Shown here in pieces: positions 1 through 9,856 of a stretch of 64,000 nucleotides of DNA. The position numbers and the translations under genes were made by a program. Position 1 is the first letter of the stretch; each line of letters starts with the position of its first letter. The stretch is from CAWBRY01 sp963791295. Its GTDB lineage: Bacteria; Bacteroidota; Bacteroidia; Chitinophagales; Chitinophagaceae. A model generated the notes under the pieces. That model made no database searches, had not been told where the DNA came from, and saw only the letters and a list, made by a program, of their open reading frames with translations. The DNA is taken from contig CAWBRY010000003.1 of assembly GCA_963791295.1 (NCBI GenBank), positions 248,001 to 312,000 on the forward strand, written 5' to 3'.

Positions 1-1405
1 CGGCTCTTAAAGCAACACCACCCAACAAAATAGTTTCAGTCACGGCTCTTGCATTTAAGAAACTGCCTGGTGACTGCGTTTTAGTTTTGAACGCATTGAT
101 CCAGTGCTTCAGTCCATTTTCCATTACGTTTTCAGCTGCTTGTTTGCCATTCAAAAATGTTTTCATTTTGCTTTCTGGCAATAGTCTTGGGTTCTCATTT
201 CTAAAGTCTGCTACTATTTTTCCTTTGTCACCTACAAACATCATTCCCTCAGCCTGCAGCGTTTCATTTTCCATTTCCTCCGGCGTATTGGGCTTCATGC
301 CGCCATCATACCAGAATAGATCAAAGGCAGGCAAACGTTCCTGTTTTGGAAACTTAAATCGCACAATGCAGGAATGAGGAAATGCTACGCCATTGGGTTC
401 GCGTTCACTTACATGATCGATGACAATGCTGGTGGTGGTGCCGAATGCCTCGGCTGATAAAGGCGGTGTATTTATTCCCATCGCCATGAACATAGGCCAG
501 AGGCTATAATGTCCCATATCCGCAATGCTTCCTCCGCCGAAATCATACCATCCGCGAAAAACATTAAATGTGTAGTTCGGATGGTAAGGCCGATGAGGAA
601 CCAGCCCCAGCCATAGCTCCCAATCAAATCCCTGGGGAACAGGTGGTGTATCGGTAGGATTGGCCGACCATTGGGGCCATACAGGTCGGTTGGACCAATT
701 ATGAATTTCAAGAAGGTTTCCAATCATTCCGTCATTGATCCATTGTTTGACCTGGTCATTTCCGCTTTGCTTGCTCCATGCGAGGAGATGGGTGCTCACG
801 CCTGTCTTTTCCGCGGTATCTATCGTCAGCCTGGCTTCGTACATGCGATTGGCAATGGGTTTATGGATAACCACATGCTTGCCTTTTTTCATGGCTGCAA
901 TAGATATATATCCGTGAAGATGATCGGGTGTCATGATCTTTACGGCATCAATATCTTTTTCTTTTTCCAGCAATTCACGAAAATCTGCGTAAGAGTTACA
1001 TCCTTTAAAATTCGTGTCCTTCATCTTGCCATAATATTTTTCTACGAGGTATTTGCCTACGTCACGTCCACCCGGAACACCATCGAATGAAGCACCCCAG
1101 TTCGGCTCCTGGATCACTTCCCGGATCGAGTCGCGGATTTCGTTCTTTGACCAGTCAATATAATTCGTACTCATTTTGTTTGGGTCGCAAACAGATACAA
1201 TTTGTATTTCAGGATTAACGATCAACTCACACATTTCTCTTAGACCTTGAGTACCGCAACCAATATAGGCGATGTTGATCTTATCACTAGGGGCTATATG
1301 ACCAGGGCCACCCATTACGTGTCTGGGGATAATGGTAAAAGCTACCCCGGCTGCAGCGGCTGATCCAATAAATTCCCTTCGGTTGATGTTTTTTTTGCCA
1401 GACAT
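1..1405 (-). CDS. Gfo/Idh/MocA family oxidoreductase, Tat-exported (3' end cut by window edge)
   Basis: The frame is open from an ATG at 1405 to the left edge, so the C-terminus is missing. The N-terminus carries a twin-arginine signal (NRREFIGSAAAAG), so export in folded form is likely. A Rossmann segment follows (INIAYIGCGTQG), then MTPDHLHGYISIAA and HVVIHKPIANRM. The last is the family's EKP-type motif with His in place of Glu and the catalytic-region lysine kept. The family comprises NAD(P)-dependent sugar or cyclitol oxidoreductases; Tat-exported members in Bacteroidota are often linked to 3-keto-sugar chemistry. The substrate cannot be told from sequence. Two more members of the family occur at 8.6 and 12.7 kb. 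Confidence 0.9.
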   Translation of the reverse strand, partial: MSGKKNINRREFIGSAAAAGVAFTIIPRHVMGGPGHIAPSDKINIAYIGCGTQGLREMCELIVNPEIQIVSVCDPNKMSTNYIDWSKNEIRDSIREVIQEPNWGASFDGVPGGRDVGKYLVEKYYGKMKDTNFKGCNSYADFRELLEKEKDIDAVKIMTPDHLHGYISIAAMKKGKHVVIHKPIANRMYEARLTIDTAEKTGVSTHLLAWSKQSGNDQVKQWINDGMIGNLLEIHNWSNRPVWPQWSANPTDTPPVPQGFDWELWLGLVPHRPYHPNYTFNVFRGWYDFGGGSIADMGHYSLWPMFMAMGINTPPLSAEAFGTTTSIVIDHVSEREPNGVAFPHSCIVRFKFPKQERLPAFDLFWYDGGMKPNTPEEMENETLQAEGMMFVGDKGKIVADFRNENPRLLPESKMKTFLNGKQAAENVMENGLKHWINAFKTKTQSPGSFLNARAVTETILLGGVALRA

Positions 1406-1650
1406 TTTCTCAGGTTTTATTTGATGATTAATATTTATTGAAGAAAGGAACGAAGAAGTCGATGATACTTGCTCAGAATTAAATTTACTAATTATTGGAT
1501 TCGATGCGAAAATTATTCCTCAACCTGGGGAACTTTTAAATCAGATTTCATTTACCTATTTAAGAGCTATCTAAAAATTTGGCTGACGCACAGGCTTGAT
1601 GTTTTCGGTAGTGTTTTTGACCCCATTATTAAAGCGTAATTTCCGCTATC

Positions 1651-2772
1651 ATGCAAAAAGTAAATAAGAGCTATTTCCGAAATTTTTTTAAGTCCAGGAC
1701 GAGGGTGATCATATTAGTCGTTGTCATTGCATTGATTATTTTCCGTCTTTACCTGCCAGTCATAGTAAAAAATTATGTGAATAGGACGCTCGATCGCATT
1801 CCCGGCTATCATGGATGGGTGGACGATATAGACATTTCATTGTGGAGAGGGGCCTATGTCATAAATGGCCTGCATTTATTCAAAGACGGAAATAAAAAAC
1901 CGATGCTTGATCTTCCCATAACGGACATTTCTATCGAATGGAGATCACTATTCCGTGGGAAAATAGTTAGCAAAGTAAAAATGATCCGACCCGAGTTCAA
2001 TATGTACATTACAGCCAATAAATTATCGAAGAACGAAACGCCAGGAAGGTCTGACTGGACAAAAGCCCTCAAGGAATTAGTGCCCATCACGATCAACCGA
2101 TTTGTTGTAGAGGATGGAAAATTTCTGTACGCCGATATCCTGGAAAGCCCGGATATTAATCTTAAGGTAGAAAAGATTAGCCTCGTAGCGACCAACCTGG
2201 GCAATGTGGTAGATAAGTCCAAGATCCTCCCGTCCGATATAAAAATAAATGCAGTTTCATTTGGCAAAGGGAACCTGAACGTGAGTGCGAACATGAACCT
2301 GCTGAAAAAGATTCCTGATATGGATGTAAATGTTTCTCTGAAAAACTCAGACGTTACTGCGTTGAATACAGTATCCCTTGCTACTGCCGGATTTGATTTT
2401 GAAAAAGGACGATTTGAACTATATAGCGAATTCGCTATCAAAAATGGCTATCTGAAAGGCTATTTCAAACCCATGTTTCAAAATATTAAAATACCTGACA
2501 GCCTCGGGAAGCCCAACAGTAATATCTTAAAAAGGCTGTGGGAAGGCGTTATCACTTTCTTCGGTTTTGTTCTAAAGAACAAACCAAGAGATTCCTTTGC
2601 AACAAAGATCCCCATTGAGGGAGACCTAAATAATCCGGATCTTAAATTATGGACCATGATCACCAACATTTTTAAGAATGCCTTCATCAGACCGTTTAAG
2701 AATGAGGTGGACAATGAAATTCGGTTTGGTGATGCCAGTAAATCGAATGATTCGAAGAAAAAAAAGAAATGA
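1651..2772 (+). CDS. DUF748 / AsmA-like envelope protein
   Basis: 373 aa with one N-terminal transmembrane segment (about residues 16-38), then VKNYVNRTLDRIPGYHGWVD and WRGAYVINGLHLFK, which are typical of the DUF748 start. The rest is beta-rich, as in AsmA-like proteins that span or line the periplasm and are tied to outer-membrane lipid homeostasis. The C-terminus is a lysine-rich tail (SKKKKK). At 373 aa it is shorter than the 900-plus aa proteobacterial DUF748 proteins but usual for Bacteroidota. A weak promoter (TTG at 1617, TAATTTCC at 1637) lies just upstream. Function is inferred from family only. Confidence 0.8.
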   Translation: MQKVNKSYFRNFFKSRTRVIILVVVIALIIFRLYLPVIVKNYVNRTLDRIPGYHGWVDDIDISLWRGAYVINGLHLFKDGNKKPMLDLPITDISIEWRSLFRGKIVSKVKMIRPEFNMYITANKLSKNETPGRSDWTKALKELVPITINRFVVEDGKFLYADILESPDINLKVEKISLVATNLGNVVDKSKILPSDIKINAVSFGKGNLNVSANMNLLKKIPDMDVNVSLKNSDVTALNTVSLATAGFDFEKGRFELYSEFAIKNGYLKGYFKPMFQNIKIPDSLGKPNSNILKRLWEGVITFFGFVLKNKPRDSFATKIPIEGDLNNPDLKLWTMITNIFKNAFIRPFKNEVDNEIRFGDASKSNDSKKKKK

Positions 2773-2808
2773 TCCTCGGACATCTTACTCCCTCGAATAA
2801 AATAATAT

Positions 2809-2838
2809 TTGAGAATAAATAAATCATTCCTACTTTTC
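2809..2838 (+). promoter_or_regulatory. Bacteroidota-type promoter for the MFS gene
   Basis: TTG at 2809-2811 and TACTTTTC at 2831-2838 are 19 bp apart. They fit the Bacteroidota sigma-A form TTTG-N19-21-TAnnTTTG with one mismatch at the last base. The start codon is about 27 bp downstream. Confidence 0.5.
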
Positions 2839-2865
2839 ATCACGTTTAACCTTTAAAGTGATCAT

Positions 2866-4065
2866 ATGAGTAGTAATAAACGCTTCCTCTTGTCAATGAT
2901 GATGTTCCTCCAATATTTCGTTTGGAGTTCATGGTATGTAACTATGGCCACTTACATGGGTGAGAATTTGAAATCCTCCGGAGTGCAGGTGGGCGCAGCA
3001 TATAGTGCATTGGCCATCGCGACGATGATCTCCCCATTCTTTATCGGTTTGATCGCAGATCGTTATTTCGCCGCTCAGCGCGTCATGGGAGTTTTGCATT
3101 TATTAGGTGCCGTCCTGCTATTTGTTGCTACAAAAATTACAGACAATACTCTTTTCTATTGGGTCATCCTGGTCTATTCATTGATGTATATGCCAACCAT
3201 CGCTCTCTCCAATAGCGTGGCGTTTTCACAGATGAGTGACCCCGGAAGACAATTTCCCTGGATAAGGGTTTTTGGTACGGTTGGATGGATCGCTGCTGGA
3301 CTATTAGTTACCAAATTGGGAATTGAAAAAACTTCCTCCACATTCATCATGGCTGCCGTCGTATCCGGATTATTGGGACTGATCAGTTTCATCCTGCCCA
3401 ATACACCACCCAAGGGAAGAATCCCGGGCTCAACGGCATCCAGTTCCATTGGCAAGGAAGCTTTTGTGCTTTTTAAGGACCGGCCTTATCTGTTATTTTT
3501 CATTGCTGCCATTTTAATTTGTATCCCGCTCGCTTTCTACTACGGGTTTGCCAATTTTTTCCTGAACGAACTCAATATGAGCGATCCGGCAGCGAAGATG
3601 ACGTTGGGACAAGTCTCAGAGGCACTGTTTATATTGGCAATTCCTTTCTTATTCTACAGGATCGGTGTGAAAAATATGTTGCTCATGGGTATGTCCGCCT
3701 GGATACTTCGATATGTTTGTTTTGCATACGGAGATACCGGCGCAAATACCTGGATGCTATATGCAGGAATTATTCTTCATGGCATCTGCTATGATTTCTT
3801 CTTTGTAACAGGGTATATGTACACAGAGAAAAAGGCCGGCGAAAAGATCAAGAATTCTGCGCAGGGATTATTCACTTTTGCGACTTATGGATTGGGAATG
3901 TTTATCGGGACCTGGTTCTCAGGATTTGTAGTAGACAAGTATAAGACGGTTGCCGGGCACAACTGGATGAGTATTTGGCTTGTACCTGCCGCGATCGCGC
4001 TTGCTGTTCTTATTTATTTCTTCATCTTCTTCCGGGAAAAAAGAGAAATCAAGCAGACAGGGTAA
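2866..4065 (+). CDS. MFS transporter, nucleoside:H+ symporter (NupG-like) family
   Basis: 399 aa with about 12 hydrophobic segments. The start MSSNKRFLLSMMMFLQYFVW and the following WSSWYVTMATYMG match the NupG/XapB nucleoside symporter branch of the major facilitator superfamily, as does IADRYFAAQRVMG in the first cytoplasmic loop. The protein probably imports nucleosides with protons across the inner membrane. Many Bacteroidota members of this branch sit beside sugar-catabolic genes, so another small polar substrate is possible. A promoter precedes it, so it is probably its own transcript rather than part of an operon with the DUF748 gene. Confidence 0.85.
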   Translation: MSSNKRFLLSMMMFLQYFVWSSWYVTMATYMGENLKSSGVQVGAAYSALAIATMISPFFIGLIADRYFAAQRVMGVLHLLGAVLLFVATKITDNTLFYWVILVYSLMYMPTIALSNSVAFSQMSDPGRQFPWIRVFGTVGWIAAGLLVTKLGIEKTSSTFIMAAVVSGLLGLISFILPNTPPKGRIPGSTASSSIGKEAFVLFKDRPYLLFFIAAILICIPLAFYYGFANFFLNELNMSDPAAKMTLGQVSEALFILAIPFLFYRIGVKNMLLMGMSAWILRYVCFAYGDTGANTWMLYAGIILHGICYDFFFVTGYMYTEKKAGEKIKNSAQGLFTFATYGLGMFIGTWFSGFVVDKYKTVAGHNWMSIWLVPAAIALAVLIYFFIFFREKREIKQTG

Positions 4066-4071
4066 TACTCA

Positions 4072-4087
4072 CCACTCACAACTCACC
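4072..4087. repeat. Copy 1 of a dispersed 16-bp intergenic repeat
   Basis: CCACTCACAACTCACC lies within a run of ACTCACC-like units (about 4067-4094). The identical 16-mer occurs at 50375-50390. It sits between the MFS stop codon and the end of the broken DUF5916 gene. Confidence 0.6.
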
Positions 4088-4093
4088 ACTCAC

Positions 4094-6270
4094 CTAGTTG
4101 TTCCACCAAAACGTGGCCTTTAATACAAAAGCTCTATTGCGCACCGAGAAAGGGGCTGAATAATAATTATCAGTGTAGACCAGGAATATATCCGATGCAG
4201 GCCGGTAACGCCATTGGAACCTCGCATTCAGATTTATATTTTTTTGCTGGCTATTATATTGAAGAAATGTGGTCAGAAAAAGAGTGTTGGTAAGACGTCA
4301 CGTCGATTCGGGGCCCGATCAACCAAAAAGTAATATCATTCCAGGGTTGAGGTAACTTGATCCGGTTGTAAGCGGTACTCAATGTAATGCCGACATATGG
4401 TTGAATGCGATAGCCGAGATCAACATTGACATTATTTCTTTTCCCGTCAGCATAATAGCCACCATAACGTGTAGTGATGCTGTAAGTGAAAAGTTTTTGA
4501 GGTTTCGAGAAAAATTCAAATCCCCATGCTTTCCATCGATGAGTCGTGCCGGTTGCCAATGAATCCTTGTTACTATTAGTCGGATCGAAAGGCTGCAATA
4601 GTTTTACATAGTCGTCGCCCACCCATACATCAAATATGCTTTGATCGCGCAGATTAAAAATATACAAAAAGATATTTTCATAATCTGTTTTCTTAAATGA
4701 TGTGTTGTAATAATAGCCGCCAACATAACGAGGACCATGGCTCAGTACCGGGCCGCTCTTGGGAAAAAATAAATACGACATACCCGGATTGAGTTTTATA
4801 TAGTTGACGCGGGGCACATAGCCCACCTCAGCAGAATAACCTCTGCCTGCATACTCATGCTGCCATAATAGCGTCCAATGGCGACTGGTATATTGAAGAT
4901 TGGCGGCATGGCTCAAACTGTTGTCATTCTTGCCGGGAGTAAATGATTTCAATACCATGAATTTACCCGTCCATATATTGTTGGAAGATGCCAGGTTATA
5001 TTCTGCGCCGATATTGCGGTTATATAGTGAATATTGCGGTTTAGTGCTATCCTTGCCCGGTTCATAATTCATCGATTGCTTATTAATAAAGATCAGTCGG
5101 ATATTTGACCGTGCAAAAATCTTACGCTGCAATGCCACTACTGTAAAATTCTGAGACGGCAAGCCGATATTTCCGACTTTCCTGGTTTGCATGTCCATCA
5201 CTCCTATTCGCCAGTTCTTATCAATGTTACCGCTTAGTCTCGCTCCAAAATTAATAGGTACTCCCAAGCCGATTCGCCGGGAAAAAAATGGACGGATATT
5301 GGCAAATCCAAAATTTCCAAACAGGTCATTATTCTCCAGGAAGAACTGTCTCTTTTCAGGAAAGAATAATTCGAACCGGTCCAGGTTCGTAACTTGTTTA
5401 TCTACTTCTACCTGGGAATAATCAGGATTAACCGTAAGGTCCAGATTGAGAGATGAAGTGATGGCGATTTTTGCATCGGTTCCTATCTTCACTATGATAA
5501 TGGGACTTGGTATTCGCGGCATAATCCTTAGATATTCCCGTCAATGCATAAGGAATGATAGATAAATTTAACCCGGGTTCCGGCAGTGGTTGATCCCATA
5601 TCAAATGACCGGTATATGCAAGAGATGCAGTGGGAAATTGCCTTGGTACAGGAGCCCAGGCAGATTTTTCAGCGGCCGTAATATCCAGCCGGCTAAAATT
5701 GACTCCCCATTTAGACATCCCTTTTTTATAGCGAATGGTCTTGAAAGGAATAGCTGCTTCAAAGATCCATTTATCATCATAATTCTTTACAGCGGATACC
5801 CATTTATTATCCCAGTTTAGATCGGCCTTCCCTCCTTCATATAAAGTACCATCCCACTGAGCACCCGCTGCATTTGCCCCAAATGTATAACCATTGGTCA
5901 GGTCATTAAACGGATCCAAAAAGAAAATGAAGTTGTCATTTTTTCCAAAAGCAAAATCCCGCCGCAGCGATTCAACCATATAAGGCGAAGAGATCCTTGG
6001 TAAATAACAAATGGCTATGATATAGAGATTTTGTTGATCATAGGTCATCTTTACTTCCGTATTTACAAGAGCCTTACTTGTATCCATGGGTAATACCATA
6101 AAAAAACTTCCGGCTGTCTCCGTTTCCTGCCAAGCTGATTCATCCATTACGCCATCGACAGCTATGACACCTGATGTCTTCTTGATATGAAGTTCAAAAT
6201 GATTGTTCAACTTCTGGCTATAGCCGAAGAAGCTGGTTAAGATCAACAATAAACAGAAAGAAAATTTCAA
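4094..6270 (-). pseudogene. DUF5916 outer-membrane protein gene with two +1 frameshifts
   Basis: Three reading frames join into one recognisable protein. The N-terminal part has a signal peptide (FSFCLLLILTSFFGYSQ) and a family 9 carbohydrate-binding-like region (IAVDGVMDESAWQETE). The middle part runs from VKIGTDAKIAITSSLNLDL through VTNLDRFELFFPEKRQFF. The C-terminal part ends YTDNYYSAPFSVRNRAF...FWWNN, a typical beta-barrel ending. Frame changes fall near 5490-5500 and 4292-4300. Each is what one extra base would give; dropping one T at the second restores DVTLTNTLFL. The joined product is about 725 aa, the normal family length. The start codon of the long frame is TTG. Either a recent pseudogene or two sequencing errors. 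The family function is unknown. Confidence 0.8.
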
Positions 6271-6349
6271 AATATGAGCAGCTGTTTGGTTACTATCGGT
6301 AATATAATAAAATCATCTATAATACGTTAGTGATTTATCAATTTCATGG

Positions 6350-7207
6350 ATGAAAAAATTATTTTTTTGCCTTTGTTGTTTTCCATTTCTCGCCTCTGCC
6401 CAGAACTTTCATTTGTCGTGGCGCCTTGGGTTGGCGAATTACCAGGGTGATCTGAAAGCTAAAAGAGTCTCCCTGTCCCAGGCCAGGTTTCTGCTTTCGT
6501 TAGGTGCGCGATATGACCTCTCGGAACACATTACTGCCCGAAGCTATTTTACTTTCACTTCGCTGAGAGCCGACGATAAGAATGGAACGGCGACCATGAA
6601 AGCCCGCAATCTCAATTTCAGGACAAAAGTTTTTGATTGGGAAGTCACGGCTCAATATAGCCTGTTTAGCCTGAACGACCGCTGGTGGACTCCATATATA
6701 TATACTGGAATTGGATTGTACCATTACAGGCCTTATGCTATGGATGCGGGTGGAAACAAGGCCTTCCTGAAACCATTGAGTACCGAGGGTGAAGGATTCG
6801 TGGCGGGTGTTAAAGAATATAAATTGACCCAGTTTAGCTGGCCCATCGGATTAGGTGCAGAATATTCGTTGAATGAAGACATGCGCTTGGGAGTGGAGTT
6901 CGGCTACAGAAAACTTTTTACCGACTACCTGGATGATGTGAGCTCTCATTATGTGGATGAGACGGCACTATTAAATGCAAGAGGGGCAAGGGCAGTTGAT
7001 CTCGCGTATCGGGGTGATGAAGTAGGCTCAGGTCCTTATCCTCCATCCACCGTTTCCAGGGGTAGCTCCGACCGAAAAGATGGTTATTACTATATGGCCC
7101 TGACCTATACCGTTAGATTCTATTTTGACAAGTATAAAAAGATTGTTGGACTTCCGTCCGGAAAAAAACAAAAGAGAGTGGGCTGTCCCGCCTCGAGATT
7201 GCGTTAA
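6350..7207 (+). CDS. DUF6089-type outer-membrane beta-barrel protein
   Basis: 285 aa with a cleavable signal peptide (MKKLFFCLCCFPFLASAQ). Alternating aromatic strands follow, including WRLGLANYQGDL, DRWWTPYIYTGIGLYHYRP and GAEYSLNEDMRLGVEFGYRK, and the end carries GCP, as in DUF6089 proteins. It is probably an 8- to 10-stranded outer-membrane barrel of unknown role. An out-of-frame ATG lies 4 bp before the chosen one. The stop codon shares the TTAA at 7204-7207 with the convergent gene, so the two genes end tail-to-tail with no spacer. Confidence 0.75.
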   Translation: MKKLFFCLCCFPFLASAQNFHLSWRLGLANYQGDLKAKRVSLSQARFLLSLGARYDLSEHITARSYFTFTSLRADDKNGTATMKARNLNFRTKVFDWEVTAQYSLFSLNDRWWTPYIYTGIGLYHYRPYAMDAGGNKAFLKPLSTEGEGFVAGVKEYKLTQFSWPIGLGAEYSLNEDMRLGVEFGYRKLFTDYLDDVSSHYVDETALLNARGARAVDLAYRGDEVGSGPYPPSTVSRGSSDRKDGYYYMALTYTVRFYFDKYKKIVGLPSGKKQKRVGCPASRLR

Positions 7208-8370
7208 TGTATTCGCCTTAATATTACCGCGGAACTCTTCTTCATATCTCCCTCAAATCTTATTTCATTTCGATCGTTTCCGTCCTGGATAAAAAGTAAG
7301 CCGGTATTTGGCGGTATGGCACCGAGGTTTTCAGCGTACATCGTAAGCAATATAGAATCTCCTAGCTCGCGCGGCACTGGCACCACCAGCCTAATCGCGC
7401 TTTCTGAAAGACTTTTTCTGGCAATGATCACTTTTCCATTCATAACTACACTAACCGTATCTCCGTCAACCGTGCCGTTGTCATATAAACTAAGTACGAG
7501 ACTATCCGAATGAAAAAATACACTGCGAATGATCTCCGTTCTTCTTTGGTCGATCGCAGCAGCAGCCTTTGCAAGATCAGTTGGCGTATTGATGATGGAA
7601 GTAGTCGGTAGTTTCGGCTTCGATTCTGTTATGGAAACCGGGATTTTTGCCTCCTGATCCTTTTTCGCTAATTCGTAAGCAGGCTTTTTCGGTTCATTTG
7701 TAATTGGCGCTGAAAGCTTGGGTCTCTCTTCATCCTCCATGGCCATGATCGTCGCGGGTTCTTCCTTAGGGACAACAGCTACCGGAGGCTCTTTCGGTTT
7801 TGACTCCGGAATAATGGCAACAGGCTTTTCAACCTTCGCTACCGGTTCATTTTCTTTTTCCTTTTTCTTGGGTTGAAAAAATGCAAGCGTATTCAACAGG
7901 TTCAACTTATCCAACTGGGAGATCAACTTGGTCTGGGCGGAATTATTCAGACGATGAAGCGTAATCGTACCGGAATATGTGTTTTCATTAGAAGCTCTGA
8001 AGTCCATTGTTCTGGTGTGGAAGTTTCCCGTCAGGGTCATATCCGAATCCTCCATGTTCAGGAAAAGGCTGCCATATAATTTTACCCGCTTGGGAGTCGT
8101 GGTATAGTTATCATAGATAAGCTCATCATCTTCGAGCGATATGCTGCCTTTCTTTTGTTTAAGGATAACTGATTTTATCCCTATATTTTCAACGCCATCG
8201 ATGGTAAATACGGTGAGAGAGTAGCCACCTGTTTTTTCATTATTTCCGCTGATCACCAATTCATACAATAGCTCGCTGCCCTGGGTACTGATGGAGCCTG
8301 TCCAGATTCCGCTTAGGTCCTGAGAAAGAACACGTAAGGGCAATAAGATTAATATGACTAACGCCTTCAT
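7204..8370 (-). CDS. Secreted protein of unknown function with a Pro/Lys/Glu-rich linker
   Basis: The ATG at 8370 is chosen because it begins a clean signal peptide (MKALVILILLPLRVLSQ); the frame extends upstream to 8451 but without a signal. The product is 388 aa. Residues about 18-160 form a beta-rich domain (DLSGIWTGSISTQGSELLYE). Residues about 170-270 are a low-complexity linker full of KP, EP and KE. Residues about 280-388 form a second compact domain (IRSVFFHSDSLVLSLYDNG, GDTVSVVMNGKVI, FEGDMKKSSAVILRRIH). The C-terminal domain recurs in Chitinophagaceae exported proteins as far as I know, but I cannot name a function. The linker may cross the periplasm or peptidoglycan. Confidence 0.7.
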   Translation of the reverse strand: MKALVILILLPLRVLSQDLSGIWTGSISTQGSELLYELVISGNNEKTGGYSLTVFTIDGVENIGIKSVILKQKKGSISLEDDELIYDNYTTTPKRVKLYGSLFLNMEDSDMTLTGNFHTRTMDFRASNENTYSGTITLHRLNNSAQTKLISQLDKLNLLNTLAFFQPKKKEKENEPVAKVEKPVAIIPESKPKEPPVAVVPKEEPATIMAMEDEERPKLSAPITNEPKKPAYELAKKDQEAKIPVSITESKPKLPTTSIINTPTDLAKAAAAIDQRRTEIIRSVFFHSDSLVLSLYDNGTVDGDTVSVVMNGKVIIARKSLSESAIRLVVPVPRELGDSILLTMYAENLGAIPPNTGLLFIQDGNDRNEIRFEGDMKKSSAVILRRIH

Positions 8371-8467
8371 TGAATAGTCTGTAACAAATGAAATTGGAAT
8401 TGCGGTATTGCATCGGATATACCAGGAGGAAAGAGAGGACAAGATAGGCAAAATTGCCCGGATTTTA

Positions 8468-8590
8468 TACTAGATGCCAGATGCTGGATAGTAGATACTA
8501 GATGCTGATAAATAACGACTTATCAGGAGGCAATAGCATGTAGGGCATATTCAATATCTGGCATCTGGCATCCAGCATCTAGTATCTGGT
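8468..8590. repeat. Imperfect intergenic inverted repeat built of TAGATGC / CCAGATGC units
   Basis: The left arm (8468-8510) and right arm (8554-8590) are made of reiterated ACTAGATGC, CCAGATGC and CTGGAT units. ATACTAGATGCTG at 8495-8507 is an exact inverted match to 8573-8585. The arms flank about 45 bp of unrelated sequence. The element lies between divergent genes, so it is not a terminator of either. It resembles dispersed intergenic repeats of Bacteroidota. Confidence 0.65.
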
Positions 8591-8646
8591 TTTCTTCCTA
8601 CCTTTCTCAAGCCAACATAATTTTCAACTATTCAAAACAAAATACT

Positions 8647-9846
8647 ATGCAACGAATTGCGATGCTCGGTGCGGGTTTCATTGGTCGCTTTTATGCCGAT
8701 TCATTAGTCGGCCAAAGAAGGCAGGATAAACTTATAAGCATCTATGCCCGGAGGAAAGAATCTGCGACGAAGTTTGCCGAGGATTATCATTGTGAACATT
8801 GGACGACGAATATGGAGGAATCGATAGCTCACCCCCAGGTGGATGTGGTTTGTATCGCACTTCCCAATAATCTCCATGAGGAAGCCGTATTGCTTTGTTG
8901 TAAACATAAGAAGGCGGTCATCAGCACCAAGCCGTTAGGCAGGAATGCGATTGAAGCAAAAAAAATGTTGGAAGCCGTTGAAGCCGCAGGTATATTCAAC
9001 GGATACCTGGAAGACCTTGTTTACACTCCTAAGTTTCTTAAAGCATATGCGAGTGTGGCTAACGGCGCGTTGGGAAGAATTCTCTGGGCCAAATCCAGGG
9101 AAACACACCCAGGTCCTCATAGTGAGTGGTTTTGGAATATCGAACAAGCTGGTGGTGGTTGCATTCTTGACCTGGGATGTCATTGCGTCGAGATAGCCAG
9201 AACATTTATCGGAAAGGATATTAAACCTATTGAAGTGATGTGTTGGGCAGATACACAAGTAAAACCCATCGATGCGGAAGACCATGCCATTGGATTGGTA
9301 AAATATGAAAATGGTGCGATTGGACAGTTTGAAGTGAGCTGGACATTCAGGGGTGGAATGGACCTCCGGGATGAAGTGATGGGTACAGAAGGTACTATTT
9401 GGCTGAACAATTTCTTAAGGACCGGCTTCGAAATGTTTACTACAGGCAAAGCCGCGGATTATGTGGCCGAGAAGGCGGAAAGCAATGCCGGTTGGCTGTT
9501 TCCCGTTGGCGATGAGATCAATGAATTGGGATACAACCATATGTTTACCGACATGTTTAATTCTATCGAATCAGGAAAGGCTCCGACAGAAACTTTTTAC
9601 GACGGTTATGTGGTCAATGCAATCCTTGATGCGGCGTATAAATCGGCGAAAACAAAATTATGGGAGCCGGTGAAGTTGGAGATATGGCGAGGCAAAGAAG
9701 GGATTGGCAAAGACAGCCACCTCACGGAATACGATTCAGATCACTACCTCGTGAAGGAAGAAATGACGCACTATGGAGTGAAAAAGGTAATCCTGAAAAA
9801 CAAACATTCCAATAAGATCGTTGAAAAAATGCTGGATGCGGGGTAA
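8647..9846 (+). CDS. Gfo/Idh/MocA family oxidoreductase, cytoplasmic
   Basis: 399 aa beginning directly with the Rossmann motif (MQRIAMLGAGFIGRFYADSL), so there is no export signal. VCIALPNNLHEEA and VISTKPLGRN form the EKP-type region with Thr in place of Glu and the lysine kept. The C-terminal alpha/beta domain contains ILDLGCHCVEIARTFIG, the usual substrate-pocket helix. It probably oxidises or reduces a sugar, cyclitol or sugar acid with NAD(P). It is first in a same-strand group with the PQQ dehydrogenase (10 bp gap), two DUF1080 proteins and another Gfo/Idh/MocA member, which suggests a carbohydrate oxidation pathway. Confidence 0.88.
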   Translation: MQRIAMLGAGFIGRFYADSLVGQRRQDKLISIYARRKESATKFAEDYHCEHWTTNMEESIAHPQVDVVCIALPNNLHEEAVLLCCKHKKAVISTKPLGRNAIEAKKMLEAVEAAGIFNGYLEDLVYTPKFLKAYASVANGALGRILWAKSRETHPGPHSEWFWNIEQAGGGCILDLGCHCVEIARTFIGKDIKPIEVMCWADTQVKPIDAEDHAIGLVKYENGAIGQFEVSWTFRGGMDLRDEVMGTEGTIWLNNFLRTGFEMFTTGKAADYVAEKAESNAGWLFPVGDEINELGYNHMFTDMFNSIESGKAPTETFYDGYVVNAILDAAYKSAKTKLWEPVKLEIWRGKEGIGKDSHLTEYDSDHYLVKEEMTHYGVKKVILKNKHSNKIVEKMLDAG

Positions 9847-9856
9847 ACTTGCCACT

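Noticed and set aside
671..1090. Plus-strand open frame of 139 codons
   Set aside because: It lies wholly inside the oxidoreductase read on the minus strand, whose frame gives clear family motifs.
1406..1650. 245-bp divergent spacer
   Set aside because: Only a weak promoter for the DUF748 gene is seen; there is no RNA gene or repeat.
1854..2441. Minus-strand open frame of 195 codons
   Set aside because: It is the shadow of the DUF748 gene; composition and lack of domain signals argue against a gene.
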